A stretch of DNA of 59,179 bases from Streptomyces sp. PH10-H1 (GTDB taxonomy: Bacteria > Actinomycetota > Actinomycetes > Streptomycetales > Streptomycetaceae), in contig NZ_JASISZ010000057.1 of the NCBI RefSeq assembly GCF_030063355.1, positions 1 to 59,179 of the forward strand. The letters are read 5' to 3'. A model generated the notes under the pieces. The model did no database searches, had not been told where the DNA came from, and saw only the letters and a list, made by a program, of their open reading frames with translations. The stretch's first letter is position 1. Every line of letters begins with the position of its first letter. Made by a program: the position numbers and the translations under genes. Shown here one piece after another: positions 8,360 to 17,286 of the stretch.

Positions 8360-9720
8360 CCGCGCCCGCGACCATTGCCGACGACCACGTTGCCGGGGTC
8401 AACCGCGTCTCGGTGGCGCGCGGCTACCGCTTCGAACTGGTCAAACTGGTCTCGCAATGGCGTATCCGGCTGCTCGTTCTCGCCTGCTGGACCGCGCCGG
8501 CCCTCTTCGTCGCCGCGGTGAGCCAGCAGAGTTCGCTCCCCTCCGACACCCTCTTCGGTCGCTGGATGCACGCCACGGGGTGGGCCGGATCGCTGGTGGT
8601 GCTCGGCTTCGCGGGCACCTGGGCGCTCCCGCTGCTGACCTCGGTGGTCGCCGGCGACGTGTTCGCCTCCGAGGACCGGCTCGGCACCTGGCGCCACCTG
8701 CTGGTGGCGGTCCGGTCGCCTCGACGGATCTTCGTGGCGAAGGCACTGGCCAGCCTCACCGTCATCCTGCTGCTTGTGGCGGGGATGGCGTGTTCCAGCG
8801 CGGTCGGCGGGGTCGTGGCGGTCGGCAACCAGCCGCTGGTCGGTCTCGACGGCCATGCGTTGACGCCTTCGGACGCCGCCGGTGAGGTCCTCCTCGCCTG
8901 GGTGTGCGTGCTCGCCCCGACGGTGGCCCTCGCCGCGATCGGACTACTCGGGTCGGTCGCGCTGGGTCGGTCGCCGATGGGACTGCTGCTGCCCGCGCTC
9001 GTCGCGCTCACGATGCAGTTCGCCCAGATGCTGCCGCTGCCCGCGGCCGTACGCCTCGCCCTGCCCGGCTACGCCTTCATCGTCTGGAAGGGTCTGTTCA
9101 CCAGCCCGGCACAGGTCGGGCCGCTCCTGATCGGCATCTCGGTCAGTCTGGTGTGGGCGGTGACCGCGACAGCGCTGGCGTACCTGCTTTTCCTGCGGCG
9201 CGACTTCACCAACCTGACCTACGACGGCACCGGGCGCCGCGCGATCACCACCGGACTCCTGCCACTGGTCGGACTGGTCGCCCTCACGGTCGCGGTCGTC
9301 GCCGTGGCGACGCCGTCGATGGGTTCCGGAATCGAGCAGGACAAGGTCCAGCGGTCGGTCGCCACGGCATTCGCCCACCTCTACCGCATGCAGACCAAGC
9401 AGCTCAACCGCCCCGACGTCACCGAGCCGCAGCTGCGGGTTACGGCGGCGTGCAACAAGGGCGACGGCCAAGTCGCCGCCCAGGGGCCGGGCAACGACTG
9501 GCGTTGCGTCGTCACCTGGCATCTCCCCGACGTCGAGGCCGCAGGGACGGCCGTCTACCAGCTCGACGTCACCTCAGACGGGCGGTTCGTGGCCGACGGC
9601 GACGGACCGAAGGAAGTGAACGGCTACTTCCTGGTGCGGACCCCGATCGGGGACGCACCGAACCCGCTATGGCAGTTCGACAGCAACGTCGAACTGCTCT
9701 CCACCACCCCGAAGGGATAA
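8356..9720 (+). CDS. ABC-2-type permease with C-terminal extracytoplasmic domain
   Basis: 454 residues with about six or seven hydrophobic segments between residues 35 and 325 (for example RLLVLACWTAPALFVAAV, SLTVILLLVAGMACSSAV, LLPLVGLVALTVAVVAVA). The last ~120 residues are soluble with two Cys (AACNKGDG, DWRCVVTW). The cytoplasmic N-terminus and SEDRLGTWRHLLVAVRSPRR loop are typical of ABC-2 exporter subunits. The start ATG overlaps the ATPase stop, and the next gene begins 4 bp after the stop. The soluble Cys-containing tail is unusual for plain exporters and may work with the secreted protein encoded next. Confidence 0.85.
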   Translation: MTAPATIADDHVAGVNRVSVARGYRFELVKLVSQWRIRLLVLACWTAPALFVAAVSQQSSLPSDTLFGRWMHATGWAGSLVVLGFAGTWALPLLTSVVAGDVFASEDRLGTWRHLLVAVRSPRRIFVAKALASLTVILLLVAGMACSSAVGGVVAVGNQPLVGLDGHALTPSDAAGEVLLAWVCVLAPTVALAAIGLLGSVALGRSPMGLLLPALVALTMQFAQMLPLPAAVRLALPGYAFIVWKGLFTSPAQVGPLLIGISVSLVWAVTATALAYLLFLRRDFTNLTYDGTGRRAITTGLLPLVGLVALTVAVVAVATPSMGSGIEQDKVQRSVATAFAHLYRMQTKQLNRPDVTEPQLRVTAACNKGDGQVAAQGPGNDWRCVVTWHLPDVEAAGTAVYQLDVTSDGRFVADGDGPKEVNGYFLVRTPIGDAPNPLWQFDSNVELLSTTPKG

Positions 9721-9724
9721 CTCC

Positions 9725-12481
9725 ATGCAGGTAACACGCCGCCGTCGACGCGTCGAGGAGGAGCATTTCGTCTTTCTCGGTAGACGCATCGGCCGCCGGA
9801 TCACGGTGGTAACAGCAGGCATCACCGCTGTCGCCCTGGCCGTCACCGGCACCTCTTTTGCCCAGACGCACCAGTTCGGCACCGAGCAGGTCGGCCAGAT
9901 CACCGATCAGGGCCAGGTCATCTCCAGCGACCAGTACATCGCCCCGTACGGTGACCGCCTCGTCATCAACAACGGCAAGATCATGTCGTCCTCGGTCAGC
10001 CCGGACGGCACCCACCTCGCGGCCTCGGTCACCGACGGCGGGGTGGCGCTGTCCATCGTGGACCTGAAGAAGTGGAAGGTGCAGCAGCTCGTCGGCAACT
10101 CCGCGTCGGCGAACCTGCGCATCAGCGGCAACGACGTGGGCCAGGAAGGTCCCGCGTACTCGCCCGATGGTTCGCAGTTGTGGCTGGGCCAGACCGACGG
10201 CTACACCAAGTTCACCGTGAACCCGGACGGCAGCCTCGCCAACCCGACGTTCGTCCCGATCCCGGCGGACGGGCCCAAGCACGCGCTGGTGGGTGCGGCG
10301 GTGTTCTCGGCCGACAGCTCCACTGTGTACTCCGCGGTCAACGGCCAGAACCGGGTGGTCGCGATCAACGCGGCGACCGGGGCCGTCCAGCACAGCTGGG
10401 CCGTGGGCAACGCCCCGCGTGACATCGTCAAGGCCGGCACCAAGCTCTACGTCAGCAACGAGGGCGGGCGTCCGGCGAAGCCCGGCGACACCACGATCAA
10501 TTCCTACAACACCCAGGTGCCGGCCAGCCCGGTGACCGCTGCCACCACCACCGGCACGGTCAGCGTCATCGACCTGGCGCACCCGGCCGCCGCCGTCGCG
10601 AGCATCAACGTCGGTCTGCACCCGACCGCCCTGTACGCCAAGAAGGGGGCGGTGTTCGTCACCAACACCGCCACCAACGACGTGTCGGTCATCGACACCG
10701 CCCGCAACAAGGTCGTGCAGACCATTGCCACCCAGCCGTGGCCGGAGGCGTCGGTGGGCTACGAGCCCGACGCGGTGACGCTCACCGACGACGGTCACCT
10801 GCTGGTGACGCTCGGCCGCGCCAACGCGATCGCCGTCTACCGGTACAGGACCCCGCAGGAGCCGGTCAGCTACGTCGGCCTGCTCCCGACGGACTACTTC
10901 CCCGCGCAGATCGCCACCGTCGGCAACAAGGTGGTGGTCTCCAACACCCGTGGTATCGACGCCCGCCGCCCCACCAACAGAGCCGGACACGGCACCCACG
11001 ACACGACGTCGAGCCTGCAGCACTTCACGCTGCCGAACGACCGCGTCATCAAGTCCGAGACCGCGAAGGTCTTCAAGCAGAACGGCTGGACCCGAGGCTC
11101 AGTCACGCTGGCCACCGCCAAGGGCAAGGCGAAGCCGGTGCCGGTCCCGGTACGGCTCGGCGACCCCTCGACGATCAAGCACGTCTTCCTGATCGTCAAG
11201 GAGAACCGCACCTACGACCAGGTCTTCGGCGACATACCGCACGGCAACGGCGGACCGGCGCTGACGGAGTTCGGCAAGAACGTGACGCCGAACCAGCACG
11301 CGCTGGCCGGGCAGTTCGGGCTGTACGACAACACGTACGACATCGGCACGAACTCCGCCGAGGGTCACAACTGGCTGATGCAGGCCGACAACCCGGAGTA
11401 CACCGAGTCCTCGGCCGGTGAGTACCTGCGCAGCTACGACACCGAGGACGACGCTCTCGGCCACCAGCGGACCGGCTTCCTGTGGACCGGTGCACAGGCG
11501 GGCGGGAAGTCCGTGCGGGACTTCGGTGAGTTCCAGCAGTTCCTGACCAAGCCGTCCGGCGCGAGCTGGCAGAACCTGTACTGCGACGCCAAGAACATGG
11601 ACGCCACCGGGCAGAACACCGCCTACCCCCTGCACTCGTCCTCGCCGATCCCGTCGCTCAACAACGTCTCGGTGCCTGGATTCCCGAAATTCGACACCAG
11701 CATCCCGGACCTCTACCGGTACGAGATCTGGAAGCAGGACTTCGAGAAGCACGGGCCGGCGAACCTGAACATGCTCTGGCTCTCCAGCGACCACACCGGT
11801 GGTCCGGCGAACGCGGCCGCTCAGGTCGCGGACAACGACCTCGCGACCGGCAAAATCATTGACAAGATCACGCACAGCCCGTATTGGAAGGACTCGGCGA
11901 TCTTCGTTGTCGAGGACGACTCCCAGGCCGGCCTCGACCACGTCGACGGCCACCGTGCCCCCATCCAGATCATCAGCCCCTGGGCCCAGCACGGCGTCGT
12001 CGACAGCCACTACTACTCGCAGATCACGATGATCCGGACCATCGAGCAGATCCTCGGGATCCACCCGATGAACCAGAAGGACAGCGCGGCCAGCCCGATG
12101 CGTGGGGCCTTCACTCCGAAGGCGGACTTCACGCCGTTCAAGGCACTGCCCAACCGGACCTCGCTGACCGCCGGTCTGAGCACCCCGCCTCCCTGCGGCG
12201 TGGACACCCCGGCGCCACAGGACCCCAGTGCGGCGGCCGCACCGTCGGCGAAGGTGCCGGCGGCCGAGCAGGAGGTCGCGGCGAAGTGGGAGGACTGGAA
12301 GTCGCACCAGCGGCTGACCGGGCCTAACGCCGTGCCCGACTTCGCGAACCCCGCGCAGATGAACCACTTCACGTGGTATCAGACGCACGATTGGACGAAG
12401 CCGTACCCCGGCGAGGACAAGATCTTCGCGCCGGCGGACGTGCCGGGCGCCTCCATCCCGTCGTCGCAGTCGGACGGCTGA
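9725..12481 (+). CDS. secreted beta-propeller / phosphoesterase (alkaline-phosphatase-superfamily) fusion
   Basis: 918 residues. Residues 24-46 form a signal peptide (ITVVTAGITAVALAVTGTSFA). About 55-410 is a YVTN/YncE-like beta-propeller (IVDLKKWKV, YSPDGSQLWLG, GTVSVIDLAHP, NDVSVIDTARNKV). About 480-830 is a PF04185-type phosphoesterase, with IKHVFLIVKENRTYDQVFGD carrying the metal/nucleophile segment and VVEDDSQAGLDHVDGHRAP the second metal site. This two-domain layout is known as bifunctional YncE/alkaline-phosphatase family. ATG 9725 follows GAAGGGA. It is the third gene of an operon with the ABC exporter and is likely a cell-surface hydrolase of a phosphodiester; substrate unknown. Confidence 0.9.
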   Translation: MQVTRRRRRVEEEHFVFLGRRIGRRITVVTAGITAVALAVTGTSFAQTHQFGTEQVGQITDQGQVISSDQYIAPYGDRLVINNGKIMSSSVSPDGTHLAASVTDGGVALSIVDLKKWKVQQLVGNSASANLRISGNDVGQEGPAYSPDGSQLWLGQTDGYTKFTVNPDGSLANPTFVPIPADGPKHALVGAAVFSADSSTVYSAVNGQNRVVAINAATGAVQHSWAVGNAPRDIVKAGTKLYVSNEGGRPAKPGDTTINSYNTQVPASPVTAATTTGTVSVIDLAHPAAAVASINVGLHPTALYAKKGAVFVTNTATNDVSVIDTARNKVVQTIATQPWPEASVGYEPDAVTLTDDGHLLVTLGRANAIAVYRYRTPQEPVSYVGLLPTDYFPAQIATVGNKVVVSNTRGIDARRPTNRAGHGTHDTTSSLQHFTLPNDRVIKSETAKVFKQNGWTRGSVTLATAKGKAKPVPVPVRLGDPSTIKHVFLIVKENRTYDQVFGDIPHGNGGPALTEFGKNVTPNQHALAGQFGLYDNTYDIGTNSAEGHNWLMQADNPEYTESSAGEYLRSYDTEDDALGHQRTGFLWTGAQAGGKSVRDFGEFQQFLTKPSGASWQNLYCDAKNMDATGQNTAYPLHSSSPIPSLNNVSVPGFPKFDTSIPDLYRYEIWKQDFEKHGPANLNMLWLSSDHTGGPANAAAQVADNDLATGKIIDKITHSPYWKDSAIFVVEDDSQAGLDHVDGHRAPIQIISPWAQHGVVDSHYYSQITMIRTIEQILGIHPMNQKDSAASPMRGAFTPKADFTPFKALPNRTSLTAGLSTPPPCGVDTPAPQDPSAAAAPSAKVPAAEQEVAAKWEDWKSHQRLTGPNAVPDFANPAQMNHFTWYQTHDWTKPYPGEDKIFAPADVPGASIPSSQSDG

Positions 12482-12498
12482 CGTAGGCCGATCGCGTC

Positions 12499-12540
12499 AA
12501 GGGGCCCCTGGCCGGCGTCACCGCTGGCCAGGGGCCCCTT
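12499..12540 (+). terminator. terminator of the ABC/phosphoesterase operon
   Basis: Perfect 15-bp arms (AAGGGGCCCCTGGCC at 12499-12513 and its complement at 12526-12540) with a 12-base loop, 17 bp past the operon's last stop. Confidence 0.85.
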
Positions 12541-12629
12541 CTGTCCCCCGTGAGGCAAGTTGTGACGAAGCCCCGCCGGGGGATGCACACCCGGGCGCGG
12601 CTTCATGGCGCCGCTGGTCCCACTCCGCG

Positions 12630-12782
12630 CTAGGCGGCCGGCGGCGTGCCGGGGATGACGAACCCGCGGATCGTGTTCGGCCTGGCACTCGAGCGGGGTA
12701 CGGGCGGCTGGTCATCGCCGGTGGCTTGCGCCTGTTTCATCACCGCGACCAGGTCGGCGTACTTCGGGTCTGTCCACTGCAC
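12630..12782 (-). CDS. small hypothetical protein (50 aa)
   Basis: GTG at 12780-12782 sits seven bases after a strong GGGAGG ribosome site and opens a 50-residue frame (VQWTDPKYADLVAVMKQAQA, then GDDQPPVPRSSARPN, ending PGTPPAA). Too short for most gene finders. The N-terminal half is a probable amphipathic helix and the tail is Pro-rich. Family unknown; start and ribosome site are the main support. Confidence 0.5.
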   Translation of the reverse strand: MQWTDPKYADLVAVMKQAQATGDDQPPVPRSSARPNTIRGFVIPGTPPAA

Positions 12783-12828
12783 TGGATGGCCTCCCGTTCC
12801 AGTACGTAGGGTACGCGCGGCGCCCGGG

Positions 12829-13152
12829 TCAGGTCCGTGGGTCGCGGGTTTCGGGCATGGGGATGATCGCGCATTCGGGGGAGTGCTGGCACTCTGCTGC
12901 GACGGAGACGAGCCCGTCAGCATGACTGCGCCGAAGGTCGTTGTCGACCGCGTAGCCCGCCTCGCCGATCATCGCTCCGGTCCGGTCGAGGATCTCCGGG
13001 TCGTAGAACGTCGGGTTGTAGCCCGGAGTGTGGTGGACGAATACCCGAATCTGCTGCACAGGTCTCATGCTGTGACCGGGTAGGTTCGCCGGGTTGCCAG
13101 TTGTGATGGAGGCCGCGGATTCGGCGAGTAAAACGGTTGCGCGGGTGATCAA
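12829..13152 (-). CDS. hypothetical protein
   Basis: The frame reads RPVQQIRVFVHHTPGYNPTF, then DPEILDRTGAMIGEAGYAVD and ends with a Cys pair (ECQHSPEC). Composition looks coding. The start is uncertain: TTG at 13152 (107 aa) or ATG at 13068 (79 aa); neither has a strong ribosome site. It lies head to head with the NADAR remnant at 13197. I do not recognise the family. Confidence 0.5.
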   Translation of the reverse strand: MITRATVLLAESAASITTGNPANLPGHSMRPVQQIRVFVHHTPGYNPTFYDPEILDRTGAMIGEAGYAVDNDLRRSHADGLVSVAAECQHSPECAIIPMPETRDPRT

Positions 13153-13196
13153 GTGCTTGACACCGTGTGGGTTTCCGTAACTCCCGCGAGGTTCGT

Positions 13197-13675
13197 GTGA
13201 CGATCTACTTCTACGGTGCGGACGAAGTTCCTTACGGCTGCTTCTCCAACTTCTCTGACCATGGCCTGGACCTCGATGGGTGCTGGTGGGCGACTTCGGA
13301 GCACTACTTCCAGGCTCAGAAGTTCATCGGCACGCGCCATGCTGATCTCATCCGCCGTGCCCGCACGCCACTACGGGCCGCCGAGCTGGGCCGTGACCCG
13401 TCCAAACCGCTGCGCCGGGACTGGGAGCGGGTCAGGACGACGTGATGCGACGTGCGGTGGCCACCAAGTTCCGTACACACGCCGATATCCGCGACATTCT
13501 GTTGTCCACGGGTGACGAAGAGATCGTCGAGGACACCACCACCGATCACTACTGGGGTCGGGGCAGAGCCGGGACCGGCAAGAACATGCTCGGCCGGATT
13601 CTGATGCGCACGCGTGGCCGGCCCCGCGTCGAACTCGCCGAAGCCCACAAGAATCACGGCCGCCCCAGGAGGTGA
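13197..13675 (+). pseudogene. NADAR (YbiA/DUF1768) family N-glycosidase, frameshifted
   Basis: GTG 13197 begins VTIYFYGADEVPYGCFSNFS, with WWATSEHYFQAQKF following; this is the NADAR signature (FSNFS..., SEHYFQAQKF). The frame breaks after RRDWERVR at about 13435 and resumes one base out as DDVMRRAVATKFRTHADIRD, then YWGRGRAGTGKNMLGRILM, stopping at 13675. One missing base repairs the whole ~160-residue protein. NADAR proteins cleave N-glycosidic bonds of riboflavin intermediates or ADP-ribosylated substrates, and some are linked to ADP-ribosylation and phage conflict systems. Confidence 0.8.
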
Positions 13676-13723
13676 CCCGGGAAGTGATCGCCTTGCCGCG
13701 TGCCGGTCGATGTCCGGGGCGGC

Positions 13724-13960
13724 TCAGGCCACGGCCTCGATGGAGCGTCCTCCCCAGCGGATGCCTTTCTCGCTGCGGATGCGGGCGCGCTCGCGGCGTT
13801 GGGCGGCGAGGACGTCGGGGTGGCGGGCGTTGGCATTGCGCCAGCGCAGGTAGGCGTGCAGGGCGCGGGTCCGGACGGTGTGGTTGGGGTGGTTCGAGTT
13901 CGCGAGGGTGAACTGCCGCAGCGGTCCGAAGTGCGCCTCAACGCCCACCGGCACTGCCGG
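13724..13960 (-). pseudogene. probable transposase C-terminal fragment
   Basis: The minus strand encodes HFGPLRQFTLANSNHPNHTV followed by ALHAYLRWRNANARHPDVLA and RRERARIRSEKGIRWGG. I associate this tail with streptomycete transposases, but cannot confirm the family without a search. Upstream of about 13960 the frame runs into the ArsR remnant on the other strand, so only the C-terminal ~70 residues remain. Confidence 0.45.
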
Positions 13961-13962
13961 AT

Positions 13963-14292
13963 CTGATCGGCCGGAGCCGGGCTGCGATCCTCGTCCACCT
14001 CGATTTGCCGATGTCCACCACACAACGGGCCGACCAACTGGGCCTCACCGCACCCACGTTGAGCGTTCACCTCAGAACGCTACGGGCGGCCGGCATCGTC
14101 ACGGCCCAACGGTACGGCCGCGTAGTGCTATACCGCCGAACCCGCCTCGATGATCTGCTGCTCGGTGGAGGCGCCCGATCATCAGTGGACGATTGCTGTC
14201 AACGTCGGGTGATCAGGAGACCAGGCGCCTGGGGGACGGTAACCCGGCGCGGACGGTGCGTCTTCCGCCGGCTTGGGCCGCCGCCGGTTTGA
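13963..14292 (+). pseudogene. ArsR-family regulator, C-terminal HTH fragment
   Basis: The frame reads LIGRSRAAILVHLDLPMSTT, RADQLGLTAPTLSVHLRTLR and GRVVLYRRTRLDDLLLGG: a complete winged-helix of an ArsR regulator with the recognition helix at LTAPTLSVHLRTL. The N-terminal part expected in this subfamily is missing, replaced by the transposase fragment on the opposite strand, and the tail beyond DDLLLGG is probably non-native. Confidence 0.65.
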
Positions 14293-14547
14293 TGTCAGCG
14301 CCAAAGGTGGCGGCACAGTTCGGGGCTTCGCGACACGTCACGCTCTCCATGATGGACATCCTCCCCGGGGCGAACCCCAGATCTCCCATGCCCGTCACAG
14401 CGGATCAAGCCCACTCCACGGCAGCGCCTTCCGGATGGTCACCGCAACCGACCTCGCACTCCCACGCGGACAACTCTGGTCCACTGCCGAGCCCTACGAC
14501 GCCGCTCGTTCGGCACGCCCAACCTGCCGAAGGAGTGAAACCCCAGG

Positions 14548-14681
14548 TGGAGGCATCCGGCGAGAGCGTGGACACGGCGTACAAGCCGTGGCGGGACCTG
14601 ATCGTAGAAATCCGAGCACTTCGATTGGACGTCTACGACATCGCCGGTCGCCTTCGTTCCTGGCGGACCCCGCCAGGCTGA
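14548..14681 (+). CDS. possible small protein (43 aa)
   Basis: GTG 14548 lies 11 bases after AAGGAG and encodes VEASGESVDTAYKPWRDLIV followed by a likely helix (EIRALRLDVYDIAGRLRSW). The spacing is longer than ideal. The frame extends upstream without a better start. No family recognised. Confidence 0.3.
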
Positions 14682-14689
14682 CCAAGACA

Positions 14690-15307
14690 CCCGCAGCGCT
14701 CATGATGCCCCTCACGGTGAAGCCGACACCGGCGGAGTGGGCGGGCCACGGAGGGCGGGTGGCGAGAGGGCATTGCCACGGTGGTCCACGGCAGCCTCGC
14801 CTCGCCTCGCCGAGAACCTCCTGGCCGCCGCCCGCCAGGCCCGGGTACCCGGGCCTGGCCTGGGAGCAGGCCTTGGCGAAACGCGCGGTCCCGGTCCCGG
14901 TGTCCCGGCCGGTCAGGGCGAGCGCGTCCGTGCCGCGCGAAGTCGCTCGCGCGACGAGACGCTCGGGATGTGCGGCGCCGTACCGCGGCGCGTAGCTGAA
15001 TGCTGTGTGCAGAGGGACGTAGCCCGCCCTACCGCACCACCCTCAACCGATTCGCCCCTTTGCCGCCATGCGTTTCCCGTACGTGCGCTCGAAGAGTGAG
15101 CGATTCTCCCAGGTCGGCGACGAGATACGACGGGTCTTTGCTCACCCGGGCGGCACAACGGGACACCGGAATGCGCCGTCGGCGCGTCATGTCGCCGAGC
15201 AGGCCCGGGGCTTGCCGCCGTGCGCCGCCCTCGACAGGCGCCGGCCGGCCGAGCGAAGGAGGCCGACGCCACACCGCCGAAAGGGAACCGGAGGGCGTCA
15301 CCGCTGG
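14690..15307. other. no supportable gene
   Basis: About 600 bases of very GC-rich sequence between the small frame at 14548 and the PrpD remnant. The open frame leading into the PrpD fragment (from 15068) shows no similarity I recognise before 15308 and is probably junction sequence. Confidence 0.4.
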
Positions 15308-15904
15308 CACGTTCTGGACACGATCTTCCGCTTCTACCCTGCCGTCGCGACGGTTCACTCCCCGCTGGACGCGGTCCGCCACCTGCGCGAGCAGCACGAC
15401 ATCAACTGGCCGCAGATCAAGCGGATCCGCGTCGGGCTGGTCGACTACGCCGTCGGGCACGGCGGATCGACCACACGCCCGACCGACCCGATCTCCGCCC
15501 AGTTCAGCCTGGCCTTCGGAGTGGGACTGCAGTTCGTCACCGGCCGCAACGCGCCCCAGGACTACTTCGACCCGCAGAAGTGGACCGACCCCGACATCCT
15601 GCGGATCGGCGACCTCATCGAGCCCTACGCCATGCCGATCCCGGTCGGTGATCCCGACCTGAGCTCCCAGGTCGAGATCACGATGCGGGACGGGCGCAGC
15701 TTCGCCCGCTACCAGGCCGGGTTCCGCGGCCACCCGGTGGCACCGGCCACCCGGGCAGACATCGAAGCCAAGTTCCGCGACAATGTCACCGGCGTGATCA
15801 CCGAGCAGGCAGCCGAGGCCATTCTCCAAGCGGTGGCGGCCCTCGACACCAGCACCGACGTGTTGCCGCTCACCGCCCTGCTGGGCGCAGGCGCGGCCGG
15901 CTGA
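15308..15904 (+). pseudogene. MmgE/PrpD family protein, C-terminal fragment
   Basis: About 198 residues match the C-terminal half of the MmgE/PrpD (2-methylcitrate dehydratase-like) family: FRFYPAVATVHSPLDAVRHL, GLVDYAVGHGGSTTRPTDPI, QFSLAFGVGLQFVTG, then DLSSQVEITMRDGRSF. Family members have about 450 residues, so the N-terminal catalytic half is missing. The open frame extends to 15068 but that extension is unrelated. It lies 40 bp before a TetR gene in the same direction. Confidence 0.75.
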
Positions 15905-15943
15905 CCACACTAACCCCATACGAACCGGGAAGTGACGTTGCGG

Positions 15944-16585
15944 ATGCAGGGACAGAAACCGCGCGACGCGCGCGCAACGGGATCGGCGGGCCTGCGCCGG
16001 GACGCCGCCGAGAACCGTGCGCGCCTACTCCAGGCCGCGGAGCGGGTCTTCGCCGAGCGCGGAACCGACGTCAGCATGGAAGACATCGCCCGCGCCGCCG
16101 GGGTCGGCCCCGCCACCTTGTACCGACGTTTCCCCAACAAGGAAGCGCTGGTCGCCGAGGTGCTGACCGCGTTCTTCAGTCGCCTGATCGCCCTGGCCGA
16201 GCAGGCGGCCACCCAGCCTGCGACGACCTGCTTGGACACGTACCTGGTCACCGTCGGCTGGGAACTGGCGGCCAACCGCGGACTCGTACACGGCGCCTGG
16301 GGAGACCTCGCCCCTCACACGCTGGTCACCGAACTGGAAACCAAGACCGGACGGATCCTCGAACGAGCGCAAAGCGGCGGCGGCATCGATGCCCAGGTCA
16401 CCGTCGGCGACATCGCCGCCGCAGTCTGGGCCCTGCGAGGCATCATCCACACCAGCGCACACGCCGCTCCCGACGCATGGCGACGCCACATCACCTACCT
16501 GCTCGCCGGATTCCACAAGAACGTCGACCACTCGACTCGAGCGTTGACACCCGAGCAGATCACCTCCACCGTCACACCACGATGA
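15944..16585 (+). CDS. TetR-family transcriptional regulator
   Basis: 213 residues. An N-terminal TetR helix-turn-helix (about residues 20-65: NRARLLQAAERVFAERGTDV, SMEDIARAAGVGPATLYRRF, PNKEALVAEVL) is followed by a ligand-binding domain similar to the SbtR-type C-terminus (GDIAAAVWALRGIIHTSAHA). ATG 15944 or GTG 15932 are both possible; GGGAAG overlaps the latter, so the former is preferred. It follows the PrpD remnant, which may have been its target. Confidence 0.85.
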   Translation: MQGQKPRDARATGSAGLRRDAAENRARLLQAAERVFAERGTDVSMEDIARAAGVGPATLYRRFPNKEALVAEVLTAFFSRLIALAEQAATQPATTCLDTYLVTVGWELAANRGLVHGAWGDLAPHTLVTELETKTGRILERAQSGGGIDAQVTVGDIAAAVWALRGIIHTSAHAAPDAWRRHITYLLAGFHKNVDHSTRALTPEQITSTVTPR

Positions 16586-16713
16586 GGCACTGATACGGCG
16601 GTGGGGTCTGAGCCTGGCATGTCGTCTACACCGCCTGCCAGAACGTGAAGAACGGTTCGGCGAGGTCGGTGATGGTGTATGTGCCGGCCGAAGGACCTGG
16701 TCATGTTCCTGGG

Positions 16714-16769
16714 TGCCCAGCGCTCCACGGTGTTGCGTTCCTTGTACTGCTCGGCGTCGTGGGAGACCG
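16714..16769 (-). pseudogene. tiny IS5-type transposase remnant
   Basis: The minus strand reads SHDAEQYKERNTVERW. The pattern QYKERNTVER is the conserved stretch near the catalytic Glu of many IS5-family transposases. Nothing recognisable flanks it, so this is a short scar. Confidence 0.4.
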
Positions 16770-16840
16770 GCTAGGATCGTCCCGCCCCCAACCGAAACAA
16801 TGGTGCACGCGAGGCCATCGTGTGATCCGCCGGACAGAAC

Positions 16841-17201
16841 CTAGTGGGTCGGCTCACGCAGTCGCGCGGCCGATCGGGCCAGCCTTGCGGCGGCGACGGC
16901 GGGAAGGCACCAGGACAGCAGGAGTGCGGCCATCACCGCAGAGGTGCTCAGGCCGTCGAACGCCAGGGAGATCACGAGGCCGAGGACGGGAACCGCGACC
17001 ACCGGGGCCAGCAGAAGCAGCGTCGCCTGCCGCTTCTCAAGGCGCACCCACTGGGCGGACTTCCAGAGTCTTGTGAGACCGGCGACCGCCGCGGCCAGGG
17101 CAAGGACCGGGCCGACCACCGGGATGAGCGCGACGGGAAACGGCAGGACGGTGAGGCCCAGCGTGGTGTACGTGCGCGCTGCGTTCTCCGGTTGTCTTCA
17201 T
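16841..17201 (-). pseudogene. small integral membrane protein, frameshifted
   Basis: The long frame encodes three hydrophobic segments (VVGPVLALAAAVAGL, ATLLLLAPVVAVPVLGLVIS, SAVMAALLLSWCLPAVAAA) and ends REPTH at TAG (16841-16843). Upstream the same frame continues as TYTTLGLTVLPFPVALIP but hits a stop, while ATG 17199-17201 (MKTTGERSA) lies one base out. One indel near 17170 would give a ~119-residue four-helix membrane protein. Function unknown. Confidence 0.55.
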
Positions 17202-17286
17202 TCAGGGGCGGCCTCGCGGAGCCTGCGGAAAGGGAGCTGACCGTTAACCGATTGCTGTGCCGGTCGCGTCGGAGCAGTATGCGGGG

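Noticed and set aside
11099..12388. A 429-codon minus-strand open frame
   Set aside because: Antisense shadow of the phosphoesterase domain.
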